A DNA stretch of 64,000 nt from Flavobacterium sp. FEMGT703F (GTDB lineage: Bacteria > Bacteroidota > Bacteroidia > Flavobacteriales > Flavobacteriaceae): positions 1 through 64,000 of the forward strand of contig PGCN01000019.1 of NCBI GenBank assembly GCA_002786385.1. Reading direction: 5' to 3'. Of this stretch, positions 19,986 through 30,018 are shown one piece after another. Numbering within the stretch: position 1 is the first letter of the stretch; every line of letters begins with the position of its first letter. The position numbers and the translations under genes are program-made. The notes under the pieces were generated by a model. That model searched no databases. It saw only the letters and a program-made list of their open reading frames with translations, and was not told the origin of the DNA.

Positions 19986-20978
19986 TTATTCTTTATCTAG
20001 TTTATATTTGCTTAAGTCCATTCCGAAAGTCAAATTTTTGTTGGCTACCAACTCATCTAACTCAGTTAATGATTTTTTACCAAAATTACGGAACTTCATT
20101 AAGTCGTTTTTATTGAAAGATACAAGATCTCCTAAGGTGTCAACTTCGGCTGCTTTCAAACAGTTCAATGCTCTTACCGACAAGTCCATATCAACCAATT
20201 TGGTTTTCAATAGCTGTCTCATGTGTAATGATTCTTCGTCGTAAGATTCTGTTTGAGCAATTTCATCAGCTTCCAATGTGATTCTCTCATCGGAGAACAA
20301 CATAAAGTGGTGAATTAAAACTTTAGCAGCTTCTGTAAGGGCATCTTTCGGATTGATTGATCCATCAGTTTTGATTTCAAAAACCAATTTTTCGTAATCT
20401 GTTTTTTGCTCCACACGGAAGTTTTCGATCGCGTATTTCACATTTTTTACCGGAGTAAAGATAGAATCAATGAAAATAGTACCAATAGCTGCGTTTTGTT
20501 TTTTGTTCTCCTCAGCAGGAACATAACCACGACCTTTCTCGATAGTAAGTTCCATGTTAAGATTTACTTTGCTGTCAAGATTACAAATTACCAATTCCGG
20601 GTTTAACACTTGGAATCCGGAGATGAACTTTTGGAAGTCACCTGCTGTAATTTGGTCTTTTCCGGAGATGGAGATAGAAACCGTTTCGTTATCAACCTCT
20701 TCAATTTGACGTTTGAAACGTACTTGTTTAAGGTTAAGGATAATTTCGGTTACATCTTCTACCACTCCTGAAATAGTAGAGAACTCATGCTCAACGCCTT
20801 CGATACGAACCGAAGTGATGGCATATCCCTCTAAAGCAGAAAGTAAAACTCTTCTAAGGGCATTACCTACGGTCAATCCGTATCCCGGTTCTAAAGGTCT
20901 GAATTCAAATTTACCTTCAAAATCGGTAGAATCGATCATGATAACTTTATCGGGCTTCTGAAAATTAAATATTGCCAT
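19986..20978 (-). CDS. rpoA: DNA-directed RNA polymerase subunit alpha
   Basis: Alpha dimerises to nucleate RNA polymerase assembly. The 330-residue protein has the N-terminal domain ([30 protein letters not shown], split here into its two halves [20 protein letters not shown] and [10 protein letters not shown]). The C-terminal domain has helix-hairpin-helix DNA-contact residues ([33 protein letters not shown]). It sits between rpsD and rplQ, the usual alpha-operon order, 21 bp after rpsD. Confidence 0.98.
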   Translation of the reverse strand: MAIFNFQKPDKVIMIDSTDFEGKFEFRPLEPGYGLTVGNALRRVLLSALEGYAITSVRIEGVEHEFSTISGVVEDVTEIILNLKQVRFKRQIEEVDNETVSISISGKDQITAGDFQKFISGFQVLNPELVICNLDSKVNLNMELTIEKGRGYVPAEENKKQNAAIGTIFIDSIFTPVKNVKYAIENFRVEQKTDYEKLVFEIKTDGSINPKDALTEAAKVLIHHFMLFSDERITLEADEIAQTESYDEESLHMRQLLKTKLVDMDLSVRALNCLKAAEVDTLGDLVSFNKNDLMKFRNFGKKSLTELDELVANKNLTFGMDLSKYKLDKE

Positions 20979-20999
20979 AATTTAGACGAATGTCAATTA

Positions 21000-21605
21000 T
21001 TATTTGTTGTACAACTCTACGATTAATTGTTCTTTGATGTTTTCTGGAATTTGAAGTCTTTGAGGAACAGAAACAAAAGTTCCTTCTTTAGTATCGTTAT
21101 TCCATGTAATCCACTCGTACACGTGAGAAGAGTTGGCTAATGAACGCTCGATAGCTTCAACAGATTTAGATTTTTCACGAACAGCTACTTTATCACCGGC
21201 TTTTAAGTGGTAAGACGGGATGTTTACCAATTCACCGTTAACTGTGATGTGACGGTGAGAAACGATTTGTCTTGCAGCTCTTCTTGAAGGTGCGATTCCC
21301 ATTCTGTATACTACGTTGTCTAAACGAGCTTCACATAATTGTAAAAGAATTTCACCGGTTACTCCTTTAGAGGCAGCTGCTTTTTCAAATAAGTTTCTGA
21401 ATTGTTTTTCCAAAATACCGTAAGTGTATTTTGCCTTTTGTTTCTCCATCAACTGAACAGCATATTCCGATTTTTTACCTCGTTTTTTTGCTAAACCATG
21501 TTGTCCCGGAGGGTAATTTCTTTTTTCGAAAGCTTTGTCTTCTCCGAAAATTGCTTCGCCAAACTTACGGGCGATTCTTGTACTTGGACCAGTATATCTT
21601 GCCAT
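21000..21605 (-). CDS. rpsD: Ribosomal protein uS4
   Basis: uS4 is a primary 16S rRNA-binding assembly protein and, in Escherichia coli and Bacillus, a translational autoregulator. The 201-residue protein starts [19 protein letters not shown] and has the S4 RNA-binding domain ([30 protein letters not shown]). It lacks N-terminal zinc cysteines. An 80-bp gap precedes it, whereas most neighbouring genes are within about 25 bp, and that gap can fold into a long hairpin. Confidence 0.98.
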   Translation of the reverse strand: MARYTGPSTRIARKFGEAIFGEDKAFEKRNYPPGQHGLAKKRGKKSEYAVQLMEKQKAKYTYGILEKQFRNLFEKAAASKGVTGEILLQLCEARLDNVVYRMGIAPSRRAARQIVSHRHITVNGELVNIPSYHLKAGDKVAVREKSKSVEAIERSLANSSHVYEWITWNNDTKEGTFVSVPQRLQIPENIKEQLIVELYNK

Positions 21606-21618
21606 TTTAAATTGTTTT

Positions 21619-21672
21619 AAGACAGAGGTTATGAATTCAGGTCGAATCCTTCGATAACCTTCGTTCTGCCTT
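21619..21672 (-). promoter_or_regulatory. Structured RNA leader upstream of rpsD
   Basis: Transcribed from the minus strand, the 54-nt segment folds into an 8-bp basal helix (AAGGCAGA pairing with UCUGUCUU, one G-U), a 5-nt one-sided bulge ACGAA, a 6-bp helix (GGUUAU / AUAACC) and a 21-nt apical loop that can form a further short UCGA stem. It has no T run, so it is not an intrinsic terminator. It lies 13 nt before the rpsD ATG. An autogenous S4-binding element is the obvious hypothesis. Confidence 0.55.
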
Positions 21673-21685
21673 GATTATACTATAA

Positions 21686-22069
21686 TTATACTCTACGTCT
21701 TTTAGGAGGACGACATCCGTTGTGCGGCATTGGAGTAACGTCGATGATTTCGGTTACCTCAATTCCTGAGTTATGAATAGATCTGATAGCAGACTCACGT
21801 CCGTTACCCGGTCCTTTTACATATACTTTTACTTTTTTAAGACCAGCTTCTAAAGCAACTTTTCCACAATCTTCGGCAGCCATTTGAGCGGCATACGGAG
21901 TGTTCTTTTTAGAACCTCTGAAGCCCATTTTACCGGCTGAAGACCAAGAAATAACTTCACCTTTTTTGTTAGTTAACGAAATGATGATGTTATTAAAGGT
22001 TGCATTAATATGAGCCTCACCCGTTGATTCAACGATAACTTTACGTTTTTTTGCAGTCGTTTTAGCCAT
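21686..22069 (-). CDS. rpsK: Ribosomal protein uS11
   Basis: This 127-residue platform protein of the small subunit is full length. Conserved segments include [51 protein letters not shown] and the C-terminal [15 protein letters not shown]. It lies 8 bp after rpsM. Confidence 0.98.
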   Translation of the reverse strand: MAKTTAKKRKVIVESTGEAHINATFNNIIISLTNKKGEVISWSSAGKMGFRGSKKNTPYAAQMAAEDCGKVALEAGLKKVKVYVKGPGNGRESAIRSIHNSGIEVTEIIDVTPMPHNGCRPPKRRRV

Positions 22070-22077
22070 ACTATTTA

Positions 22078-22452
22078 TTATTTAGTTGCTTTTTTCTTGT
22101 TAGCAACAGTTTTTCTTTTACCTTTTCTTGTTCTAGAGTTGTTCTTAGTTCTTTGTCCTCTTAAAGGAAGACCAGATCTGTGACGGATTCCTCTATAACA
22201 TCCGATATCCATCAAACGTTTAATGTGCAATGACACTTCTGAACGAAGCTCACCTTCAATTTTGTAGTATGAAACGGCATCACGGATTGCTCCGATTTCG
22301 TCGTCATTCCACTCTTGAACTTTTTTATCTTGGCTAACTTGAGCTTTTTCTAAAATCTCAATAGCTCTACTTTTACCGATTCCGAAGATATAGGTTAAAG
22401 CGATAACTCCTCTTTTGTTTTTTGGGATGTCTACCCCTGCTATTCTTGCCAT
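22078..22452 (-). CDS. rpsM: Ribosomal protein uS13
   Basis: This 124-residue head protein forms intersubunit bridges and contacts tRNA. Marks are [48 protein letters not shown] and [19 protein letters not shown]. It follows rpmJ by 3 bp, the standard order. Confidence 0.98.
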   Translation of the reverse strand: MARIAGVDIPKNKRGVIALTYIFGIGKSRAIEILEKAQVSQDKKVQEWNDDEIGAIRDAVSYYKIEGELRSEVSLHIKRLMDIGCYRGIRHRSGLPLRGQRTKNNSRTRKGKRKTVANKKKATK

Positions 22453-22455
22453 AAC

Positions 22456-22572
22456 TTATCCTTGTCTTTGTTTAAATCTAGGATTCTTTTTATTAATCAC
22501 GTACAATCTGCCTTTGCGACGCACGATAATGCACTCGGCACTTCTTTTTTTAACTGATGCTCTTACTTTCAT
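22456..22572 (-). CDS. rpmJ: Ribosomal protein bL36, zinc-free form
   Basis: The 38-codon gene lies in the gap between infA and rpsM. The ATG is at 22570-22572 and the TAA at 22456-22458. The product starts [20 protein letters not shown] and ends NPRFKQRQG, the diagnostic bL36 C-terminus. It has a single Cys where the zinc-ribbon form has three Cys and one His, so it is a C-minus variant that should not bind zinc. infA-rpmJ-rpsM is the expected order. Confidence 0.95.
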
Positions 22573-22583
22573 ATTAGTTAGCT

Positions 22584-22799
22584 TTAGTATCTATAAGTAA
22601 TTCTTGCTTTGGATAAATCGTAAGGGCTCATTTCGAGTTTCACTTTGTCACCTGGTAACAATTTGATGTAATGCATACGCATTTTCCCGGAGATATGAGC
22701 AATTACAACGTGTCCGTTTTCTAATTCTACACGAAACATTGCATTGGATAATGCCTCAATGATGGTTCCGTCTTGTTCTATTGCTGATTGTTTTGCCAT
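22584..22799 (-). CDS. infA: Translation initiation factor IF-1
   Basis: This 71-residue OB-fold protein binds the A site of the 30S subunit during initiation. Marks are [60 protein letters not shown] and the C-terminal ARITYRY. It lies 5 bp after secY and 11 bp before rpmJ. Confidence 0.98.
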   Translation of the reverse strand: MAKQSAIEQDGTIIEALSNAMFRVELENGHVVIAHISGKMRMHYIKLLPGDKVKLEMSPYDLSKARITYRY

Positions 22800-22804
22800 A
22801 AAAA

Positions 22805-24148
22805 TTAAGCTACTGCTTTTCTATTTTTACCACTTTTCATCAATCCGTCATAGTGTTTATTCAATAAATAAGAATTTATTTGTTGAATAGTATCGATAGC
22901 AACACCAACCATAATGATTAATGAAGTACCACCATAGAACATTGCCCAAGATTGTTGTACATCAAGACTAACAACAATAGCTGGGAACACAGCGATTAAT
23001 GCTAAAAATAATGAACCAGGGAATGTTATAAGAGACATGATTCTATCTAAGAAATCAGCTGTTTCCACTCCAGGTTTAACCCCAGGAATAAAACCACCGC
23101 TTCTTTTTAAATCATCTGCCATTTTATTGGTTGGAACTGTAATTGCCGTGTAGAAGAAGGTGAAAATCAAAATCAACAAAGCAAAAACAAAGTTGTACCA
23201 AAAACCAAACATATTACTGAATGTCCCGGCGATAGACTGGGAGGTTTCAGAATTTGAAAGCCCTGCTAAAGCAGCCGGAATAAACATAATAGCTTGCGCA
23301 AAAATGATTGGCATAACTCCTGCAGAATTCAATTTTAACGGAATCCATTGTCTGTTTCCACCCATCATATCTTGTTCGAAATCTCCTGTAGTTGTACGAC
23401 GAGCATACTGTACCGGAATTTTTCTAACAGCCATTACTAATAAAACACAAGCAATGATTACTAACAACCATACTACTATTTCGAAAACCAACACCATTGG
23501 CCCACCATTATTATTGGTAACCTTTGAGGTGAATTCTTGAATTAGCGCTTGTGGTAATCTGGCCAAGATACCTACCATGATCAACAAGGAGATACCGTTA
23601 CCAATACCTTTATCAGTAATTTTTTCACCTAACCACATGGCAAAAATAGTACCTGTGGTTAAAATTAATACTGAAGAGAAAAGAAATTGGAATGAATCAA
23701 TTGGTAAAAGGAACGCTTGCCCAGGAAGGGTTGAATGCAGGTTGTATAAATAACCCGGTCCTTGTACTAATGTAATGGCTATAGTTAACCATCTGGTGAT
23801 TTGATTCAATTTCTTTCTACCGCTTTCGCCGTCTTTTTGCAATTTTTGCAGGTATGGGATAGCGATACCCATTAATTGAACAACAATTGAAGCTGAAATG
23901 TAAGGCATGATTCCCAAAGCAAAAACTGATGCTTTAGAGAAAGCTCCACCGGTAAACATATCCAATATTGATCCAATACCGTTTTCTGTTTGACCTGCTA
24001 ACTTGTCCAATTGAGTTGCATCAATTCCGGGCAAAGTTACATGCGCACCAAATCGATAAACCAATAACAGACCGAGTGTAAACACGATTCTGTTTCTTAG
24101 TTCTTCTATTTTCCAAACATTATTTAATGATTCAAAAAATTTCTTCAT
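22805..24148 (-). CDS. secY: Preprotein translocase subunit SecY
   Basis: SecY is the channel subunit of the Sec translocon. The 447-residue protein has ten hydrophobic helices. Conserved landmarks are [13 protein letters not shown] (first helix and plug region), [54 protein letters not shown], a cytoplasmic loop [19 protein letters not shown] and the last helix with [14 protein letters not shown]. Location within the spc part of the ribosomal cluster, between rplO and infA, is standard. Confidence 0.98.
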   Translation of the reverse strand: MKKFFESLNNVWKIEELRNRIVFTLGLLLVYRFGAHVTLPGIDATQLDKLAGQTENGIGSILDMFTGGAFSKASVFALGIMPYISASIVVQLMGIAIPYLQKLQKDGESGRKKLNQITRWLTIAITLVQGPGYLYNLHSTLPGQAFLLPIDSFQFLFSSVLILTTGTIFAMWLGEKITDKGIGNGISLLIMVGILARLPQALIQEFTSKVTNNNGGPMVLVFEIVVWLLVIIACVLLVMAVRKIPVQYARRTTTGDFEQDMMGGNRQWIPLKLNSAGVMPIIFAQAIMFIPAALAGLSNSETSQSIAGTFSNMFGFWYNFVFALLILIFTFFYTAITVPTNKMADDLKRSGGFIPGVKPGVETADFLDRIMSLITFPGSLFLALIAVFPAIVVSLDVQQSWAMFYGGTSLIIMVGVAIDTIQQINSYLLNKHYDGLMKSGKNRKAVA

Positions 24149-24159
24149 TGTGATATCAA

Positions 24160-24612
24160 TTATAAGGTTACAGCTTCACCACCGGCAGCTTCGATAGCCG
24201 CTTTTGCAGTAGCAGTAAACTTGTGAGCAGTTACTTTTAATTTTGATTTTAATTCTCCTCTGCCTAAAATCTTAACTACTTCTGATTTAGTAGCCAAACG
24301 GTTTTCAACCAATACTGCAAAATCTACAGTATCTGTAACAATTCCGTTATCTACTAAAGCTTGAAGTGTATCAAGATTTACTCCTTGATATTCTACTCTG
24401 TTAATGTTCTTGAAACCAAACTTAGGCACACGTCTTTGAAGTGGCATTTGACCTCCTTCAAAACCAATCTTTTTAGAGTAACCTGAACGAGATTTAGCTC
24501 CTTTGTGACCACGTGCAGCAGTACCACCTTTTCCGGAACCTTCTCCTCTACCTACTCTTTTATTTTGGTTGTGCGTTGAACCTTCAGCCGGTTGTAAGTT
24601 ACTTAAATTCAT
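24160..24612 (-). CDS. rplO: Ribosomal protein uL15
   Basis: This 150-residue large-subunit protein has the Gly-rich N-terminal extension that penetrates 23S rRNA (RVGRGEGSGKGGTAARGHKG, KSRSGYSKKIGFEGGQMPL). Its globular end is AAIEAAGGEAVTL. It lies 12 bp before secY. Confidence 0.98.
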   Translation of the reverse strand: MNLSNLQPAEGSTHNQNKRVGRGEGSGKGGTAARGHKGAKSRSGYSKKIGFEGGQMPLQRRVPKFGFKNINRVEYQGVNLDTLQALVDNGIVTDTVDFAVLVENRLATKSEVVKILGRGELKSKLKVTAHKFTATAKAAIEAAGGEAVTL

Positions 24613-24627
24613 AACTATGATGATTTA

Positions 24628-24810
24628 TTATTTAACTTCCTCAACGGAAACTAAGTGTTTAACTTTATTTATCATTCCAAGGATAGCCGGATTTGAATCA
24701 TGCTCCACAACTTGTCCCATTCTACGAAGACCTAAAGCTTCCAATCCTCTCTTTTGGGTAAGAGGACAGTTGATTTTGCTTCTAACTTGTTTTACTAATA
24801 ATTTAGCCAT
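24628..24810 (-). CDS. rpmD: Ribosomal protein uL30
   Basis: This 60-residue protein has the uL30 ferredoxin-like fold: KLLVKQVRSKINCPLTQKRG, EALGLRRMGQVVEHDSNPAI. It lies between rpsE and rplO, as in most bacteria. Confidence 0.97.
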   Translation of the reverse strand: MAKLLVKQVRSKINCPLTQKRGLEALGLRRMGQVVEHDSNPAILGMINKVKHLVSVEEVK

Positions 24811-24822
24811 AATTTCCTTGAA

Positions 24823-25344
24823 TTAACCTTTAAAAACTTTCTCTAAAGAAATACCTCTTTGTTTTGCAACAGTTACGGCACTTCTCATTTGCAATAAAGC
24901 ATCAAAAGTTGCTTTAACTACGTTATGAGGGTTTGATGAACCTTGAGATTTTGACAATACGTCGTGAACCCCAACTGACTCCAATACCGCACGAACAGCA
25001 CCACCAGCAATAACTCCGGTACCGTGAGACGCAGGCATTAAGTATACAGCAGCTCCACCAAATTTTCCTTTTTGTTCGTGTGGTACAGATTGACCACTCA
25101 ACGGAATTCTAACTAAGTTTTTCTTTGCATCTTCTACTGCTTTTGCAATAGCTTCAGAAACATCTTTAGATTTTCCTAATCCGTGACCAACTACACCATT
25201 CTCATCACCAACAACCACAATAGCAGAAAACCCGAAAGCTCTACCTCCTTTGGTTACTTTGGTAACACGATTTACACTTACCAAACGATCTTTTAATTCA
25301 AGACCGCTAGGTTTTACTAATTCTACATTTTTGTATTTAGACAT
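24823..25344 (-). CDS. rpsE: Ribosomal protein uS5
   Basis: This 173-residue protein contributes to decoding fidelity. The double-stranded-RNA-binding N-half has [20 protein letters not shown] and [17 protein letters not shown]. The C-half has [20 protein letters not shown] and [14 protein letters not shown]. It lies 6 bp after rplR. Confidence 0.98.
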   Translation of the reverse strand: MSKYKNVELVKPSGLELKDRLVSVNRVTKVTKGGRAFGFSAIVVVGDENGVVGHGLGKSKDVSEAIAKAVEDAKKNLVRIPLSGQSVPHEQKGKFGGAAVYLMPASHGTGVIAGGAVRAVLESVGVHDVLSKSQGSSNPHNVVKATFDALLQMRSAVTVAKQRGISLEKVFKG

Positions 25345-25350
25345 AATATA

Positions 25351-25704
25351 TTAGAATTTAAGTCCAGCGGCTCTTGCGCCTTCAGCTAATGATTTAATAC
25401 GACCGTGGTACAAATAACCTCCTCTGTCGAAAGTTACTTCCGTGATTCCGGCTTTTAACGCTTTTTCGGCAGCTAGTTTTCCAACAGCAGCAGCGATTTC
25501 AACGTTAGTACCTTTTAGATCAACTCCTTTATCTTTTGATGAAGCAGCCAATAAAGTAACTCCATTCACATCATCAATTAGTTGTGCATAGATTTCTTTA
25601 TTACTTCTGAAAACAGATAATCTTGGTTTAGCAGCAGTACCGCTAACAATCTTTCTGATTCTGAATTTAATTCTTTGTCTTCTTTCAGTTTTTGTTAATG
25701 ACAT
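25351..25704 (-). CDS. rplR: Ribosomal protein uL18
   Basis: This 117-residue 5S rRNA-binding protein has a basic N-terminus ([15 protein letters not shown]), [18 protein letters not shown] and the closing [20 protein letters not shown]. It lies 11 bp after rplF. Confidence 0.98.
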   Translation of the reverse strand: MSLTKTERRQRIKFRIRKIVSGTAAKPRLSVFRSNKEIYAQLIDDVNGVTLLAASSKDKGVDLKGTNVEIAAAVGKLAAEKALKAGITEVTFDRGGYLYHGRIKSLAEGARAAGLKF

Positions 25705-25715
25705 AATGCTAATTT

Positions 25716-26258
25716 TTACGCTGATTTACCTGCTTTTCTTCTTAATACTTCACCAACAAACTTAACACCTTTTCCTTTGTAAGGCTCAGGCTTACGGAAG
25801 CCTCTGATTTTCGCAGAAACCAAACCTAAAAGCTGTTTGTCATGTGACGTTAACTTAACGATAGGGTTTTTACCTTTCTCAGAAATCGTTTCTAATTTCA
25901 CTTCAGAAGCTACTTCTAAAACGATATTGTGTGAAAAACCTAAGGCTAAGTCTAATTTTTGACCTTGGTTAGAAGCTCTGTAACCTACCCCTACCAATTC
26001 TAATTCTTTTGTAAAACCTTCAGATACACCTACAATCATATTATTGATTAAAGATCTGTATAATCCGTGTTTTGCTCTATATTCTTTGTTATCAGAAGAT
26101 CTTTCAACGATTACTTGACCTTCTTCAACTTTTACTGTTACACCTGAGTACTCTTGTGAAAGTTGACCTAATTTTCCTTTTACAGTAACTGTAGTAGCGT
26201 TTACATCAACAGTTACACCTGCAGGAATCGAAATTGGATTTTTACCTATTCTTGACAT
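25716..26258 (-). CDS. rplF: Ribosomal protein uL6
   Basis: This 180-residue protein has two related alpha/beta domains: [19 protein letters not shown] at the start, [15 protein letters not shown] in the middle, and [20 protein letters not shown] at the rRNA-binding end. It lies 14 bp after rpsH. Confidence 0.98.
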   Translation of the reverse strand: MSRIGKNPISIPAGVTVDVNATTVTVKGKLGQLSQEYSGVTVKVEEGQVIVERSSDNKEYRAKHGLYRSLINNMIVGVSEGFTKELELVGVGYRASNQGQKLDLALGFSHNIVLEVASEVKLETISEKGKNPIVKLTSHDKQLLGLVSAKIRGFRKPEPYKGKGVKFVGEVLRRKAGKSA

Positions 26259-26272
26259 TGTTTAACTGTTTT

Positions 26273-26671
26273 TTAGTATACGTAACAAATTACTTCTCCA
26301 CCAACATTTAATTGCTTAGCTTGTTTCCCGGTCATCAAACCTTTAGAAGTGGAAACAATAGCAATTCCTAATCCGTTAAGGATTCTAGGTAGTTTTGCAG
26401 CACCTGCATATTTACGCAAACCTGGTTTACTAATTCTTTGGATATCTTTAATTACCGGCTCTTTAGTATCTTTATCATACTTCAAAGCGATTTTGATGGT
26501 ACCTTGTACAGTACTGTCATCAAACTTGTAGCTCAAGATATATCCTTGATCGAATAAAATCTTCGTGATTTCTTTTTTCAAGTTAGAAGCCGGGATTTCT
26601 ACCACTTTGTGGTTAGCCATCACTGCATTTCTAACTCTCGTAAGATAATCTGCAATTGGATCTGTATACAT
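26273..26671 (-). CDS. rpsH: Ribosomal protein uS8
   Basis: uS8 is an early-binding 16S rRNA protein and the translational repressor of the spc operon in E. coli. The 132-residue protein starts [16 protein letters not shown] and ends with the conserved [18 protein letters not shown] and GGEVICYVY. The open frame extends 40 codons upstream, but those codons hold a promoter and an inverted repeat and do not resemble S8. The 142-bp gap before it is the largest inside the spc part of the cluster. Confidence 0.98.
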   Translation of the reverse strand: MYTDPIADYLTRVRNAVMANHKVVEIPASNLKKEITKILFDQGYILSYKFDDSTVQGTIKIALKYDKDTKEPVIKDIQRISKPGLRKYAGAAKLPRILNGLGIAIVSTSKGLMTGKQAKQLNVGGEVICYVY

Positions 26672-26747
26672 ATTTATTAAAATTAGGCAACGGTTTTCAA
26701 AAGGAACTATTCCCCTGAACCTGAAGCCATTAAACTCAATTTTTAAA

Positions 26748-26810
26748 GCAGATAATTGCACGTTACCGGCAAAAATCCGGCAAATGTACAATTATCTGCT
26801 GAAATTCCAA
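26748..26810 (-). promoter_or_regulatory. Internal promoter of rpsH overlapped by an 11-bp perfect inverted repeat
   Basis: On the minus strand, TTG (26808-26810), a 19-nt spacer and TACATTTG (26781-26788) form a full consensus promoter starting 4 bp after the rpsN stop. The spacer ends in GCAGATAATTG (26789-26799). Its exact inverse, CAATTATCTGC, follows the -7 element at 26748-26758, with 30 nt between the arms. The intervening segment has a small CCGG-ATTTTTG-CCGG stem. The transcript start would fall near 26775, between the arms. Confidence 0.7.
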
Positions 26811-26813
26811 CTA

Positions 26814-27083
26814 TTACCAGCTGGCTTTTTTTACTCCCGGGATTAATCCTTGGTTTGCCATTTCACGGAAAGTAACACGTGAAATACCAAATTGTCTCAT
26901 ATATCCTCTTGGTCTACCTGTTAATTTGCAACGATTGTGCATACGAACCGGTGAAGCATTTTTTGGTAATTTTTGTAAGCCTTCGTAATCTCCGGCTTCT
27001 AATAAAGCCTTTCTTTTTTCAGCGTACTTTGCTACCGTATTAGCTCTTTTAACCTCACGGGCTTTCATTGATTCTTTAGCCAT
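26814..27083 (-). CDS. rpsN: Ribosomal protein uS14, zinc-free form
   Basis: This 89-residue small-subunit protein has [20 protein letters not shown], the linker and [20 protein letters not shown], and ends PGVKKASW. There are no CxxC pairs, so it is the zinc-independent long form. It lies 3 bp after rplE. Confidence 0.98.
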   Translation of the reverse strand: MAKESMKAREVKRANTVAKYAEKRKALLEAGDYEGLQKLPKNASPVRMHNRCKLTGRPRGYMRQFGISRVTFREMANQGLIPGVKKASW

Positions 27084-27086
27084 GTC

Positions 27087-27638
27087 TTAATTCTTTTTAA
27101 AAGGTAAACCTAATTCAGCCAATAATGACTTTGCTTCTTTATCTGTTTTTGCAGAAGTTACGAAAGTAATATCCAATCCGGAGATTTTGTTTACTTTGTC
27201 GATATCAATTTCAGGGAAAATGATTTGCTCAGTTACCCCTAAGTTGTAGTTACCTCTTCCGTCAAAACCTGTAGCTTTGATACCGTTAAAATCTCTTACA
27301 CGTGGTAAAGAAGATGTAATCAATCTGTCTAAGAACTCATACATTCTTTCTCCTCTAAGGGTTACTTTAGCTCCGATTGGCATGCCTTTTCTCAATTTGA
27401 AAGACGCAACGTCTTTTTTGGAAATAGTAGCTACTGCTTTTTGACCGGTAACTTTAGTTAACTCATCCACTGCATAATCAACTAATTTCTTATCTGATAC
27501 TGCAGCTCCAACGCCACGGCTTAAAACGATTTTTTCCAATTTAGGAACTTGCATAACGTTTTTATAACCGAATTCTTCTTTAAGGGCAGCAATTACTCTG
27601 TCCTTATATTCTTGTTTAAGTCTAGGTGTATAAGCCAT
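27087..27638 (-). CDS. rplE: Ribosomal protein uL5
   Basis: This 183-residue protein binds 5S rRNA and contacts P-site tRNA. Marks are [60 protein letters not shown] and [18 protein letters not shown]. It lies 2 bp after rplX. Confidence 0.98.
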   Translation of the reverse strand: MAYTPRLKQEYKDRVIAALKEEFGYKNVMQVPKLEKIVLSRGVGAAVSDKKLVDYAVDELTKVTGQKAVATISKKDVASFKLRKGMPIGAKVTLRGERMYEFLDRLITSSLPRVRDFNGIKATGFDGRGNYNLGVTEQIIFPEIDIDKVNKISGLDITFVTSAKTDKEAKSLLAELGLPFKKN

Positions 27639-27640
27639 AA

Positions 27641-27955
27641 CTATAATACTTGATTAGATTTTTTTGAAAATCTCACTTTCTTATCTCCTTCTACCTTGAT
27701 TCCCACTTTAGTTGCGCTTTTTGATTTTGGATCAATTAAGGCAATGTTGGAAATATGTATAGGAGCTTCTTTCTTAACAATTCCTCCTTGAGGGTTTTTA
27801 GCACTTGGCTTAGTGTGTTTAGACACCATATTTACACCTTCAACGATGGCTTTGTTTTTTTCACGGTCAACGCGTAAAACTTTACCTTCCGAACCTTTGT
27901 GGTCACCGGCGATAACTTTTACTACATCTCCTGATTTTATTTTTAGCTTTATCAT
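27641..27955 (-). CDS. rplX: Ribosomal protein uL24
   Basis: This 104-residue assembly-initiator protein has a KOW motif near the start ([20 protein letters not shown]), then [20 protein letters not shown] and [14 protein letters not shown]. It lies 12 bp after rplN. Confidence 0.98.
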   Translation of the reverse strand: MIKLKIKSGDVVKVIAGDHKGSEGKVLRVDREKNKAIVEGVNMVSKHTKPSAKNPQGGIVKKEAPIHISNIALIDPKSKSATKVGIKVEGDKKVRFSKKSNQVL

Positions 27956-27967
27956 CTTACTAACGAA

Positions 27968-28336
27968 TTAAAGCACTTCTGGTGCTAATGATACAATTTT
28001 CATGAATTGTTTTTCACGAAGTTCTCTTGCAACCGGACCAAAAACACGAGTTCCTCTCATTTCTCCTGCAGCATTCAAAAGAACACATGCATTATCGTCG
28101 AAACGGATATAAGAACCATCGGCTCTTCTCACTTCTTTTTTGGTACGTACAACAACTGCAGTAGAAACAGCACCTTTTTTTACGTTTCCGTTTGGTGTTG
28201 CATCTTTAATTGACACTACAATTTTATCTCCAACAGAGGCATAACGACGTTTCGTTCCTCCTAAAACACGGATAGTCAAAACTTCTTTTGCTCCTGTGTT
28301 ATCTGCTACTTTTAATCTTGATTCCTGTTGTACCAT
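27968..28336 (-). CDS. rplN: Ribosomal protein uL14
   Basis: This 122-residue beta-barrel protein of the subunit interface has [40 protein letters not shown] and [20 protein letters not shown]. It lies 2 bp after rpsQ. Confidence 0.98.
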
Positions 28337-28338
28337 AA

Positions 28339-28596
28339 TTACTTCGCTCTTTCAATGATTTCAACTAATCTCCAACATTTGGTTTTAGATAAAGGTCTTG
28401 TTTCCATGATCTTTACAGTATCACCGATGTTACAGTCGTTTTTTTCGTCGTGTGCATGAAACTTTTTAGTTTTCAATACGAACTTACCATATAATGGGTG
28501 TTTTACTTTAGTTACTTGAGCTACAACAATGGATTTATCCATTTTGTTAGAGGTAACCACACCTATTCTTTCTTTTCTTAAATTTCTTTTTTCCAT
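28339..28596 (-). CDS. rpsQ: Ribosomal protein uS17
   Basis: I start at [12 protein letters not shown], giving 85 residues, the usual flavobacterial length; five open codons upstream (MLAEK) are probably not translated. The OB-fold protein carries [36 protein letters not shown] and [17 protein letters not shown]. It lies about 19 bp after rpmC with this start. Confidence 0.95.
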   Translation of the reverse strand: MEKRNLRKERIGVVTSNKMDKSIVVAQVTKVKHPLYGKFVLKTKKFHAHDEKNDCNIGDTVKIMETRPLSKTKCWRLVEIIERAK

Positions 28597-28615
28597 CTTT
28601 TCAGCTAGCATACAA

Positions 28616-28807
28616 TTATTGTAACTCTCTTTTAGTTAGCTCAGTTGCTACTCTAGCAACAGCTCTTCGGGCACTTCTGACTTGAAGTGGATTGGCGATT
28701 GGAGAAATAGCATGTGTAGATTTTAAATCCATATAAGCTTTTCTCAACTCAGTAAGTTTCACTTGCAACTCAGCTGCAGACAGATTGATAATTTCTGATT
28801 GTTTCAT
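28616..28807 (-). CDS. rpmC: Ribosomal protein uL29
   Basis: This is a two-helix hairpin protein at the tunnel exit. I start at [15 protein letters not shown] (63 residues); the frame is open 12 codons upstream, into the end of rplP, but homologues begin here. Marks are [16 protein letters not shown] and the basic end [12 protein letters not shown]. Confidence 0.95.
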   Translation of the reverse strand: MKQSEIINLSAAELQVKLTELRKAYMDLKSTHAISPIANPLQVRSARRAVARVATELTKRELQ

Positions 28808-28820
28808 AATATTTTTTTGA

Positions 28821-29246
28821 TTATGCTTCGAAATCTCTAGCAACTACAAACTTAGTTTTAACTGGAAGTTTTTGAGCGGCTAAACGCAAAGCTTCTTTAG
28901 CAACTGATAGTGGCACGCCACCTACTTCAAACATGATTTTTCCTGGCTTAACTACAGCTGCCCAATATTCAACAGCTCCTTTTCCTTTACCCATACGAAC
29001 CTCTAGAGGTTTTTTGGTAATTGGTTTATCCGGGAAAATTTTGATCCATAACTGTCCTTCTCTCTTCATGAAACGAGTTGCAGCGATACGCGCAGCTTCG
29101 ATTTGACGTGAAGTTAAGAACATTCCGGTTTCATGTACTGATTTAATTCCAAACATTCCATTAGAAAGCTCGTGTCCTCTTTGAGAAACACCTTTCATTC
29201 TACCCTTCTGTACCTTACGGTATTTTGTTCTTTTAGGTTGTAACAT
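28821..29246 (-). CDS. rplP: Ribosomal protein uL16
   Basis: This 141-residue protein near the A site starts [20 protein letters not shown]. It has [36 protein letters not shown] and [19 protein letters not shown]. It lies 17 bp after rpsC. Confidence 0.98.
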   Translation of the reverse strand: MLQPKRTKYRKVQKGRMKGVSQRGHELSNGMFGIKSVHETGMFLTSRQIEAARIAATRFMKREGQLWIKIFPDKPITKKPLEVRMGKGKGAVEYWAAVVKPGKIMFEVGGVPLSVAKEALRLAAQKLPVKTKFVVARDFEA

Positions 29247-29263
29247 CTTTCTTTAGTTTAAAA

Positions 29264-30010
29264 TTACTTTCTTTTACGAGCTCCTGGTTTACCGTTTGAT
29301 TTTCCACCACGTGGAGCATCATTTTTTCCACCACCTTGACCGGCTTGTTTTTTGTCCATGCCCACCAATGGAGAAAGGTCTCTTTTTCCGTAAACCTCAC
29401 CTTTCATGATCCATACTTTGATACCCATTCTACCATAAGTAGTGTGAGCTTCACCTAAAGCATAATCAATATCGGCTCTGAAAGTTGATAGAGGAATTCT
29501 TCCTTCTTTGAATTGCTCAGAACGTGCCATTTCAGCTCCGTTCAAACGACCTGAAATCAAAACTTTGATTCCTTCAGCATTCATACGCATTGCTGCAGCG
29601 ATAGCCATTTTAATAGCTCTTCTGTATGAAATACGGCTCTCGATTTGACGAGCGATACTTGTTGCAACTAAATAAGCATCTAACTCAGGTCTTTTGATTT
29701 CAAAGATGTTGATTTGAACCTCTTTGTCAGTAACTTTCTTAAGTTCTTCTTTTAACTTGTCTACCTCTTGACCGCCTTTACCGATAATGATACCTGGACG
29801 AGCCGTAGTGATAGTAACGGTTACAAGTTTCAAAGTTCTCTCGATGATTACTTTTGACACACTAGCTTTTGATAAACGAGCGTGGATGTACTTTCTGATT
29901 TTATAATCTTCGGCGATTTTATCACCGTAATCATTTCCACCATACCAGTTTGAATCCCATCCTCTGATGATACCAAGGCGATTTCCAATTGGATTTGTCT
30001 TTTGTCCCAT
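29264..30010 (-). CDS. rpsC: Ribosomal protein uS3
   Basis: This 248-residue protein lines the mRNA entry channel. It has the KH domain ([20 protein letters not shown]) and the C-terminal domain ([40 protein letters not shown]). A 25-residue Gly/Lys/Arg-rich tail ends GKPGARKRK. It lies 8 bp after rplV. Confidence 0.98.
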   Translation of the reverse strand: MGQKTNPIGNRLGIIRGWDSNWYGGNDYGDKIAEDYKIRKYIHARLSKASVSKVIIERTLKLVTVTITTARPGIIIGKGGQEVDKLKEELKKVTDKEVQINIFEIKRPELDAYLVATSIARQIESRISYRRAIKMAIAAAMRMNAEGIKVLISGRLNGAEMARSEQFKEGRIPLSTFRADIDYALGEAHTTYGRMGIKVWIMKGEVYGKRDLSPLVGMDKKQAGQGGGKNDAPRGGKSNGKPGARKRK

Positions 30011-30018
30011 ACTGTTTA

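Noticed and set aside
22456..22572. bL36 with missing cysteines as a damaged gene
   Set aside because: The rest of the sequence is fully conserved to the KQRQG end, and zinc-free bL36 is a normal variant.
26672..26791. N-terminal extension of uS8 by 40 residues
   Set aside because: The extra codons do not resemble S8 and cover a consensus promoter and an inverted repeat. The family starts at [10 protein letters not shown].
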